Positions 43,324-55,300 of a DNA stretch of 64,000 nucleotides are shown one piece after another. The notes below the pieces were generated by a model. It ran no database searches. It had not been told where the DNA came from and worked only from the letters and a program-made list of their open reading frames with translations. This DNA comes from Athripsodes cinereus (taxonomy: Eukaryota; Arthropoda; Insecta; Trichoptera; Leptoceridae). A program made the translations under genes and the position numbers. The number at the start of each line of letters is the position of its first letter. Position 1 is the first letter of the stretch. Location: assembly GCA_947579605.1 (NCBI GenBank), contig OX388309.1:20279071-20343070 (forward strand), read 5' to 3'.

Positions 43324-46300
43324 GTATTGAAATCATTAATAATATGAGATATACAATTTTTATATTTATATTATTACCATTCGATAACATTTTGTTTTCA
43401 ACTTATTGTTTTAGGGAGAAGCATGTAATTTTCGACACGAGCCTGAAGCTTTAGGCTGCGAATCTATGTGTTTTTACTGGCAGCAGGGTAAATGCTTTGA
43501 TCAGCATTGTAAGCTTAGGCATATGGAATTACGAGTAAGAATACAATTGTATTAAATTTGTTCTGATTTATTATGTAGTGTTGGTGACAATGTGTTTATA
43601 TTTTTTCTCATTTTATTGACTGAGGGATTTTTATTTTCAGAAAAATCGGAAACAGATACCTTGCTATTGGGAGACTCAACCTGGTGGGTGCCGCAAGAAG
43701 CATTGCTCTTTCCAACACAAGAATCCCCAAGCACGGGTTGATGGCATAGCACCATCACAGCCTACTGTTTCAGTGCCGGTACGTTTATTCCTTTGTACCT
43801 ACAACCACTGTAATCATATCCACACTAAATTGCATTTGATATGAAAATGTGTTATGTTGTAGGGAGGAAGAGAGATGCAGCAACAACAGCAAGGTGTCAA
43901 TAGGGAGACAGGAGAGGGGCCCCCAGCTGGCAGTGCCGCAGCTCTACATCAGGCAGCTGTTGTGTCTCAGGTCACTACATCACCTGCATCCGTACCTGCA
44001 CACAATATTCACACAACTACTCACGCACCTAACTGGACTAGACAAGGTTACTGACTCAAACTTAATTATTATTTACATTTTCACAAATATATAGGAGTAT
44101 ATCGGATTAGTAAAGTAGAATGTTTGATTGAGTCAAGCTCAGAACAGTATATGTTTTCATGTTTGTTATTTATGTTATCAGTTACCATGGAACAAAGTAT
44201 GTTACGTGGCACTACACTGGATGGAGGTCCTCAGCATGGAAGCATCCCGCCCATGGCACCCATCAACCCCATGACTCCTATGGCTCCCATTAACTCTATG
44301 ACTCCTCTGGCTGCGGCCTATAGTGCTTTGCAGCCTGTTGATTCCCTTGTTGTCAACTTTGAAGAAGGTATGCGTCTCTATTGACTCTCACAGCAATATA
44401 AAACATTATATTATAAACTGGTCTAAACATATTACAACTACACACTTTGCAATACTGATGCTCACCCCTGGACGCAGATTTTTTGATTTACAAATAAATG
44501 AATTAGTCTAACTAGTATTTTGAGGACATCTGGAGAACCCCTCATTCACCCATCCTCATCTGCCACTTGCTACCAGCGAGCAGTGGGCAATGTGGAAATG
44601 TCGACAGTTTTTGTTTGGTGTTTGTCGCAATACTATTTTGATACAACTTGTGAGCTAGGCCAATACTATGAAAATATCATTACGCAATGTATGTAATATG
44701 TATATATAATATTATTACACAGTGTGTGTAATGTGGATGCAGTAGATGTATTGGTGTCGATTGTTGATTGGGAAAGTAAATGGTAACATTATGGAGTTAT
44801 AATTATTGTAATCTATTTTTGTGCTTCAGCTATTTATTACATTATTTACATGAGTACTAGCTATATTTCCTTATGATATATTAAGTCGACTACCTATTGT
44901 ATTGTATAAATGATTTTTTTCACATTACTGTACCATACTTTATAGGCAATAACAATATATTATTACTGTTTTATTTTATCATACATAGTGCTTGACAATT
45001 CTAGTAAATTTATTAAATAACTGTAAAACCATAATATGACATTGTTCACAATGAGTATCTGTAGCATCATATATTTTATAGAAAATATAAACTATTAAAA
45101 CCTCATTGGTTGTTGACATTAAATACTATCCATAGTTCCTAAACAGTTGTAATGTATTCCAAGGACCATTTGTTTTAAAAAAAAATTTTGAAATAATGAC
45201 AGTAAGTGTGTAGTTCTCACTCGAGTCCTTGCAGTCTAGTTTTGTGAATATTTTTCATATTGTTTTGTGCCTCATACTTTGTTTACTAGATTTTTGCCAA
45301 TGCTACTAACATATAATGTCATTGACGACAATAATGTTTGAAGAATAATCTCTCGCATATAAAAGAGCAGAATAGACGTGTGAGAGTTTTTTAGGGGATT
45401 TGAGAGATTTTATACAGGTCAAATGCCAGTATAACGAATTTCAAGGGACCAAAGAATATGTTTCGCTAAACTGAAAATTCGTTATAATGAATCCTAGATT
45501 TCTACTTTGTTTTGGGTACCATTATACCTACATACTGCTATCATGTTACACTTACCAAATACAAACAGCTTGGGTCATCTTTTGACCATTGGTCTCTTTA
45601 TTATTACTTGGAATCTAAAAAGAATACATCAATCAACATAACAGCTAACTGCCTTAATATTAATCAATGTACTTATTGTAAGACAGGAAATGAAACATCG
45701 ATTGTTAAACTGTGATACTATTTATTTTATTGAAGTTTTAAAAAAGGTCAATATACGTTACAATATCAAAAATGTCAAAATTCAAATAAAATAAAATTGA
45801 GGAAAGGGATGAAAAAGTGTAGGTACTCAATAAATTTTATTTTTTAACAAACGATCAGAAATTTGATTCTATTTTGTCAGTGTCAACATTGTGAACGTTC
45901 ATTTTTATACATATTATAAAATTATAATATAATGGATATATAAATCAGAAATTTTGTTCAGAATCGAATTTTTTCTTGGCAGCTTGCAAAATAGAACTTT
46001 CCAAGTTGGCAATGTTCTTAAAACATTTTCCAGAACATTGGAACAGTTGTAAAGGTACCCCGAATATTCTTCAATCCTAGTGAATAATCATTTCTAATGA
46101 TTCTTGGATTGAAGAATATTCTTCAATTAATTGATTTCTCCTTAAGCGTGAATCGGCGACGTGTTTTGTCCATTATCAGTAAACACGATAAAATTGTTCT
46201 TAAAACATTTTCCAGAACATTGGAACAGTTGTAAAGGTACCCCGAATATTCTTCAATCCTAATGAATAATCATTTCTAATGATTCTTGGATTGAAGAATA

Positions 46301-49300
46301 TTCTTCAATTAATTGATTTCTCCTTAAGCGTGAATCGGCGACGTGTTTTGTCCATTATCAGTAAACACGATAAAATTGTTTAAAAACAAGGATGTAGAAA
46401 AAAAGTTCTAGAGACTGGGAAACACCAAAGAGGAGTAATGTTATACAAAAAAATCAAATAAACACGATAAATTTAAAATGTTTTAAAAAAAGTTTTGGAA
46501 ACAGCGAATCACCAAGGATGAGTATGTAACAAAAATCTAAGAAATGAACACAATTAAAATGTAAAAGCAATGTTTTAGAAAAAAAGTTTTAAAGATAACA
46601 AAACACCTATGATGAGTAGGTACCTATGTAAAAACAAAAATTCTTATGACTATCACATGTAAACCATATGTTATGCTCACTTATAGCTTATAAACTCGTG
46701 CTATACCTACTGCTTAGTGGCAAAACTGAGTTCGTAGACATTTTTTCTAAAATTGAACCCATCATTCTGAAATTTTGAAAAAAAACGTTATTCTGAGATC
46801 GGCTTTGCTATAATGAATTTTGGTTTAGTACATTTTGTATGAAGGATTATTGGGGACAAATTACAGCTATGTTATACTGGAAATTTCGTTACTTCGGTAT
46901 TGGTTATTCTGAGATTTGACCTGTAATATAATTGTTATGAAGTAATTCTGGTCCCCTTAGTAGTTAAATCACATGGATGGCAAGGAAAATATATGACTGA
47001 CTATTTTATTATATTCAAATATCTAGAAAATTATTTCTGAATAGTTGATATATACATATAATCATTTGCATTCAAAGTACACAATAATTGCAATTGTAGT
47101 AATTTACTAAATAATTATGTATCATCCAATATTTATTTTATTATGAAATAGTAATAATTTGTGTTTATTTAAAATGATGAACTTGTTTGTGCTAGTCCAG
47201 TAAATATAATACAAAATGTTGGACTGAGTTATAAATAGAAATATGGAGGCAAGAGCAACTTCACTAGTAAAGACAAGAAAAGATAAATTGTTAGTTGAAT
47301 AATAATGTCATTTCATGTGAGGCTATGATGATAATAATTTGTGAAAAAATATCAAGGGGGTTTATTAAATATATCTTTTATGCTAATCAACATGACTTTG
47401 TTTCATGTTTTATATTTAAATAATTGATACATGATGGAATGCAATCATTATAACTGTATTATTTTATGATAAGAACTCCATTTTACTATTTTTTTTCTTA
47501 GGAACCTCTTGCATTTAAAATTTTTTCAAAAGAAGTTCTGATTGTAGGTGTAATTTTAAGTTTTTTTTTGTCATATTTACGTTGTTATGTATGTAGAGCT
47601 TTTAGTGAAAGTTATATTATTTATAAAGAAAGACTTTCACACGCAGCCAAAGTAATTACTTGTGGTCTGTTATTTACCTACTTGTGTCAGTGTTGTCTTA
47701 GAATATGTTTTATCTTGTCATACATACAATGTTATTATCATAACAATACCATTTGGACATGCATACATGTATTGTGTTGGCTCAGCTATCTATCTTATGA
47801 TGACAGTGCGAGGATAACACTGTGTGCTTGCTATATAAATATATATATATATGTATATATAGAACTCAAGCATCATATAAAAAAGGAGTGGAAGCTGTTA
47901 GCCAATGGTTAAACCAATATTAGTATTATTATTCAATTTAGCTTGCAAATAATATATCGTCGTCGGTTCTATGACACCTCTTATGTGCTCCAAACCAAAT
48001 TTCACAGGAGACACAAAAAACTGTTTAGAAGTCCACAGATCAACTAATCCTAAGGTACAGTAGTGTGCAAATTAATGTGAACATGGGTATACAAAACAGA
48101 AAAATAATAATTTTTTATATAAGATGAGATTTTAATTTAAAGAACAGTTTTTTCAAATTACTATTTTTTTATTTTAATAGGATGTATGTCCTCCTTTAGC
48201 TTTTATTACGTCCTGAAGTCTTTTTGGCATCGATTCAACTAATTTTTTACAATTTTCTTTAATTTTCTCGTCACGAAACCACACTTGAATTACCGCTTCT
48301 ATCATCTTCCTTTTAGTTGTACAGTCCATTTTTCGAACCCGTTGTTTGCAAATCGTCCATAAGTTTTCGATTGGATTTAAGTCAGGTGAATTTCCTGGCC
48401 AATCCAACACATTTATTTTATTTTCTTCAAAATATTTAATCATCTTTTTGGATTTGTGGCAAGGTGCTGAATCTTGTTGAAACCATAATTTATCATTAGA
48501 ATTAATTTTTTCCAATTCCCCATTTAATTTTTGTTCCAATAACTCTTTATATTTGTCAGAGTTCATCATCCCAACAACAGGCACTAACGATCCCGGACCA
48601 TAAAAAGAAAAGCAGCCCCAAAACATAACTTTTTGTGGATGTTTTACCGTTTGTTCTATGTGAGCAGAAGTGATTTTTTCATTTGAACTCTTTCTTACAT
48701 AACGTGAGTGCTCTCCTTGGACCAAAAAGTGAGTTTCATCAGAAAACAAAACATTTTTCCATTGGTCTTCCGTCCAATCAGCATACTTTTTAGCCCAAAT
48801 TTTTTTTTTTTTCATCATATCTGCTGTCAACAACTGTTTCTTTTGTGGTCTTATAGCCTTTCTTCCAGATTCAATGAGTCGTTTCCTTACTGTGGAGTCA
48901 TGAATTTTCACTCCGTTGGCCTCCAAATCTTGCTGCAGATCAAAACTCGTCATCCTAGGGTTCAGTTTACTTTTTCTGATTAAATATGCTTCATCCCTTG
49001 CTGAAGTTTTTCTTTTTCTCCCACATTTTCCAACTCTTTTCACATTAACAGACCCAGTTTCCCTTTTCTGCTTAATAATTTTATTGACAGCACCCAGACT
49101 AACCCCACACTGTTCGGCAATCTTCCTTTGACTCATTGAAGTATGCTCACATAAAGTGATAATCTTTTCCCGTTTTCGTGGAGTGATAATATAATAATAA
49201 TAATAATGCCTTGTACCCGTTGCCGGGTATTATTGAGAGACTGAATTTAATCGAGCATCCTGCCGACGGTGCCATCTAAGGTGACTGTGAAGGCCGATTC

Positions 49301-52300
49301 TGGACAGGCACACTTTTTCACATTCGGGACAAGGTTGCTCTTCGTTTAGGATGGGTCTGCGAGTTGTTCGATTTTGCGAGCCGCTATAGTCATAAATGGT
49401 TTTCCACCATTTTGTGCGGTCACCCGCCATCTTCTCCCAGTCATCTTGAGCGTTGATGTCCTTCAAGGTGTTGTGCAGGACATCTTTGAACCGTTTCCGC
49501 TGGCCTCCCCTCTTCCTTTTGCCTTCTGCGAGTTCCGAGAACATGATCTTTTTAGGGAGTCGGCCTTCATGCATGCGGACGACGTGTCCCGACCAGCGAA
49601 GTTGGGCGCGAGCTATTAGTACTTCAATGCTCTGGCAACCCGCTCTCTCCAGAATCTCTTTGTTGCTGATTTTGTGGAACCATTGAACTCTCATTATTTG
49701 TCTTAATTGGCGCTGTTGGAGTTTATCTAGGGACTTGATATGCCGTCTGTATGGAACCCATGCTTCACAACTATAGATGAGGGTTGGAACTATTACTGCA
49801 CGGTATATTGCAGTTTTTGTCTTGAGTGAAAGGTCATGGTGTGATATCCATTGCACAAACTTCAAAAAATCACTAATAAAATCTTGACAAAACAGACCGT
49901 AGGTAGAAATTGCTTTAAAAAACCATCAAAATCGCTTTAACTGCACCAAACTCACAACCAAACGACAGCTAATACACGACTGAAGTAGATACACAAAATT
50001 CAAAATGGCCGACATATCGTGATTGTGTAGTGTTGCAAACACGCAAAATGTTTTAATTAAGTCATGTTCACATTAATTCGCACACAACACTGTATCTGTG
50101 GACTTTTAAACAGTTTTTGGCAACTCCAGTAAAATTTTGTTTGGAACACATAAGAGGTTTCACAGAACCGACGACAATATGCATATATCATCCCCTGGAA
50201 TTGCTCAGTATACAAGATGATTAACAGAGTAGATATATTACGTTTATAACACTTTGTGGTGTATATCATCTATATAATAAAAAAAAATCCGCCCTTGGGG
50301 TGGATTTTTTTTTTTCACAAAACGGCGCTTTACAAATCATCCAAATAATAATTGTAATGCATTCATTACAACTGAATGAGTTGCACGATGGTGGAGATTG
50401 TTGATGGAATATTTTGTGTTTGCTATACTTATTATAGAAAGAGAAATATTTAAACGGGTGACCGAAAAAACAAATGATGGAGGAACAATGAATTGACTTT
50501 AATATTCTTTATTATTATTATAATTTGTTATCAGAAAGACTAAAATAATAATAAGTTTGTTATGTGACAAACAAACTAAATGGGGGACTAATATCGAGTG
50601 ACAAATCATTTATAATTTAGCTGTGAAAAATGGACCACAGTTTTACTAGGTGAGTGGCTGAAAAATTAAACAAAAGATGAATAATACTATGTAGTTGAAA
50701 GATGTTATAACCTATATCGAGTGAATGTAGAAAATAACAAGACTAATATATCAATTCAATTTTTATATTTAAATTTACATATTTGTTTTAAATTGTGTGT
50801 ATTTATTTGCTCTTTTTTTTATTTATTTAAAAAAATGGGCAACATACAATAAAATTTTATAAAATATAACATAATAACCATTAAACATATTTTTTGTACT
50901 TGACCAGCCCATCTTTGAGTTCATTATTATTATTATTGCCAGTACAGTACAAACACAGAAAGAAAAAAAGAAAAGAAAAAGAAAAACCAAACAAATATTT
51001 CATTCCTGTCTAATGGCTCCTAAAAAGGCTCCTGGACATACAGAATATGTCCACGGACCTCACCTTCTCCAAATTGTTATATGTGGTAACGCATCAATGT
51101 AGTGGCGAGTTCTGAGCAGCATTAGTACTTTTTTTACTTAAAAAGAAAGTCGAGGTGTGTCTCGTTCGTCTATTTGGTATGTTAAAAGTAATTTTTGCTA
51201 AAAGGTCTGTACAGTCAATATTTGAGTTTATTAAATCGTAAAGGTACAAAAGGTCTGAATTTCTACGTCTTGTATGTAATGTCTGTAATTCGTAATTGTA
51301 ATTCTTTTAATATATATTTAAGATTTCTTTTATTTATAAATCTAAATACATTCTTTGATTAAACTATATGTTTGCATCGCAAAGATGGAAAAAGTTGGCA
51401 GCAGGATTTGAACCCTTGTACTCCTGATTGAAAATCTTACTGCCAACCACCTATGTTTTCACGATTTTTTATTTATTTATTTGCTACAATGCTAGTGCCT
51501 AAATAGTTATATGGTCGCACAAACTGTACAAGTAGTTCCACGTTATATTGTGTCGTTGCTCAAATTTAGTCACCCAATTAGTAATTCTGTATTCTCTACT
51601 ACTACTATACCATCATGGCATATCCCACTAGTGAGGTAGCCAGCAGACCAGCTGCATATAATAAACAAATAAATTGTTTGTTCTCATTTTTAGTAATCCA
51701 AAGTTTGAATTTTCTTTCACTCGTTTAAGTTCTATCCTGATAGGAAGCTATTATCCTAATATATATTATTTAAATATTACGGCATTGCAGCACTGAACCT
51801 AAGTATAATTAATTAATATTTATATATAATACATAGTATACCTATTATAGGTCCCGTGTGAAGACAAGTGAGTGGCTGGTGTGTGAGTGGGATGTGAATG
51901 TGTGAATGGGCCATCTATTAATCCATACTATATGAAGAAATAAAAATATCTATACACATTATTTATGTATTGTTTTTTGGTGTTATTTATATATGGGGGT
52001 AATTAGTGAATGAGATTAATATTGACGTGTTAGGTTCAGTAGATATATTATATATCTAATAGTTATAAAGTATGTTGTTAGGTAAATATTTAACTAACAG
52101 AAATATGATTGTGGATGCTCATGTATTTATACTAATCTGTTTAAAGCCTTATACCCACATAAATTTAACCATTGTTCAATTAATTTACTCTTGGAGTATA
52201 TTAATTACATTAGTATTAGTTATTCATACATACAGTTATGATGTTATTTTTAAAGTAAATAAAATTGTATATATGGTATTTGCACTGGGAGTGTATCACC

Positions 52301-55300
52301 AGTATATCTCTGGAAATAATTGTTTAATAAATAGGTAACTATGTATTGTAATATTTAATCTGGTAGGTATGTAAATGTCATGGCAATGCCACAATATTAC
52401 AATATTCTGCACTGAGGATATAGGAGGTACAACATCAACTATTAGTAGCAATGTGTGAAGTTTTGCATCCTTAAGATGACTACTTACTGTTATAATCTAT
52501 GTACAATGTGAAGGAAATCGTCTCGCACACACACTCTGTTTAGTCACTTCTATATGGTGTACAAATTATAACATGGAGTCAACTCACAGTGGTTCACCTG
52601 TCCTCTCCCAGTGAGTCTGAAACAAGTTGAGATAGTTGTCCATGGTTGTCCAAATACCTACTGTTGTGTGTATCCTTCCTTGTATTATGTATCACATATT
52701 GTACTCCTTTATTCTAACTTGTCTTGTGGTGGGTATTACTATTTAATCTTTCCTTTCACGCTTTTAAATGAATTAATTATATTTTATTGTGTTGTTTCCT
52801 TTATTTATAATAAATAACATTTTAATGATTTATTGTTGTTTTTTCATATGATTATTACATAATTGTGTTATAAATGTTTTTATTTATTCTAGACTCATTA
52901 CTCAATGTATTGTTTGATCTTTATATCATTCAGGCCAAGATTAATGATATTATTGTCTACACATTTCTGTATTCTTTTTGTATTTAAATATTATTTCTTA
53001 CAAGATATTTGTTTGTTTTATTGTATTTATTGTATTAATATTGATTAAACTCTGTATGGTATGTATGGTCACCAACTCACACAGTCAGTTGTATATGTCT
53101 AGTATAGTAGTTTAGTTTAATTAATTTACTTTATTCAGATAAACTATTTATGTTATGAAACTTATGAAACTCTCTTCACAAATGTTCCGTAGTTGTAGAT
53201 GTTTGACCAAAATAACCCGAGTTTATTTGAAATCTCTCAAGAATATTTCAATTACATTCATAAAACATGAAAACTGAGACGGACAAGTGCTTTTATTTTT
53301 TATTTTTAAAATATGAATCTGCAAATACGCCCCAGATACCATGAAAGTAAAAGATATGTTTATATCGTGAAGGTGGAGTAAGTCGGCAGTGGGTATACTC
53401 TAATCAGTGTCTCTCAATTGATGGTTCGAGACTACTATCATGCTGTCAACCACCTAATTCAAATATGTAGATGAATTAATAGATTCATTAATATTACAAT
53501 TTGTTAGTAAATGCAGTTTTTTTTTAAATCAAAGGTCACTATCTCCTTTGTATAGCCCTTATTTTCTAGAGGTGCTTTTGCCGTGATAGAATAATGTTGA
53601 GTCATGTATCTTCTAGGCAGATCTAATTAACAATAAAATATCTTTACAAACTCCAGACCTGGATAACAGTGGCGGGACTAGGCTTTTGGTATTGGGCATG
53701 CGGTTTGTGTAGGTACAGTAGGTAGAATTTATTATAATTATGTATGTTAGAAACCAATTGTTGGCCAAAATCTACATTTTTTTCTGCCCACAATCATCCA
53801 GATAGTTTGGATGACCCTTTTTTACAATATACCATTTTAATGACACCAACATTTGAACAATATAAATATCATTAAATGATAAATGTTACTCAATTTGCGC
53901 AGAATCACGCTGAACGGGGGAGGCTTATTTCTACCCTATACCTACTCCCAAGAAGAGCGATAAAGGGTGATAGTCCCTTTGTTAAGAAATTCTCATTGTA
54001 AAAAAAATTCAAATAACAAATATAACTATTGAATATAATCAAAAACATCTATAAATATACCTAATCTTTTGAAACTTAATACTTTCTTTCCATAAGGCAA
54101 GGCACCCGAAATCGAGTTAATTATGGTACTTAATACCTTACCTATCTTGAATCGAATATCTAAATTTCAATCAAGTACGTAACAAAACAAGTACGATAAT
54201 TTCTTACAGTGCAATACAAAGACATTATTTAAATTTACGTCACACACATTTACACCCGCTCAAGTATGTCAGTTTTTTCATTATAAATCTAAACTTCTAC
54301 TATGCGAAACACATACAATTTTAGAAATGTTTGGATCAGAGAAAAATATATAGAGATTGTCACATTATTTCTAAAAAATAAAGTGGAATATTATCATAAT
54401 TATAATCATAAAATAATATACCACACACATTTATAATTGTTTACTTCAAGTTATCAATTTTAATTAAATATCAAAATTATGTTAAGAAAAAAAATTAACA
54501 AAAATAATTGGAAAATAATAATACCTAAAAAAAGTCTAATTTATAGTCAACTTATATATAAAAAAAATTATCAACAATCAGATGCAAATTTGAAAATAAA
54601 TTAAAACGAAAAAAAACAATACATTTGGAGAGAGATGATTTTTTTTGTGTTTGTGAGATGTTGAAATAAAAATAATGATAATTATGTTAATTTTTTGTGC
54701 AGTCACAAGAACAAGTAAAATATTTTAAAGAATGTCTTTGATTTTATAAGAAATTTTGCTTATTGATAAAACATCACATATAAAAAGAATTAAAGAAATA
54801 GGTATATTGAGTTATGAAAAATATTAATCAATATTTCAACTAATGACAACACCTACGTAAGTATGTAAGATATAAATAAATTTTGAAGTAATGACAACAA
54901 TATAAAAAGTATCAAGATTTTCATCTGCATCCTCTAATTCAATGAAATTGAAGCTCAATATATATCGCGTTAACATGAATGTGATATCTCAATAAACAAC
55001 TTTCGTTTTACCGCTATTAGATAAATTCACAAAATAAACAACTTCAATTCATTAATCTTAAGTCATTAAAAATGACACGACCGAAGCGATTTACACACAC
55101 AATAATAATACTGTCGTATGCAGTATGCACTAATTCATACAAACCTTTCCGAGACGCAAGCATCTAGACCCCATATATTTTGTACCATTACACATGCATG
55201 TAGACTTGGATTTGTGTTGATAAATAATATTATTATTAACGTACTTTCCCTGCGTGTGACAGAGAACATAGAAGCTCCATATGATGCAACGAGACAGAAC

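Larger units (their letters stand above)
48058..50092 (-). mobile_element. Tc1-like element with intact transposase and a nested LINE fragment
   Basis: Terminal inverted repeats CAGTAGTGTGCAAATTAATG/TGAACATG at 48058 and the complement ending ACAACACTG at 50092, flanked by TA. The repeat is about 28 bp with two or three mismatches. The element contains the transposase and a LINE fragment at about 49195-49870. Confidence 0.85.
47951..50185. repeat. Palindromic repeat arms surrounding a Tc1 insertion
   Basis: Left arm 47951-48039 (CGTCGTCGGTTCTATGACAC ... CTGTTTAGAAGTCCACAGA) is the inverted complement of 50095-50185 (TCTGTGGACTTTTAAACAG ... CACAGAACCGACGACAATAT) at about 80-85%. Without the Tc1 element the arms would be separated by only about 18 bases. 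A related piece of the right arm (GGGTAACTCCAGCAAAATTT) is at 57655. Confidence 0.7.

Noticed and set aside
47568..47912. 114-codon Cys-rich ORF as a possible small secreted protein
   Set aside because: No signal peptide-like start with downstream pattern, contains a TATATA microsatellite, lies in an intron.
50281..50320. Rho-independent terminator-like hairpin (AAAATCC...GGATTTT)
   Set aside because: Eukaryotic intron context; more likely a repeat fragment.
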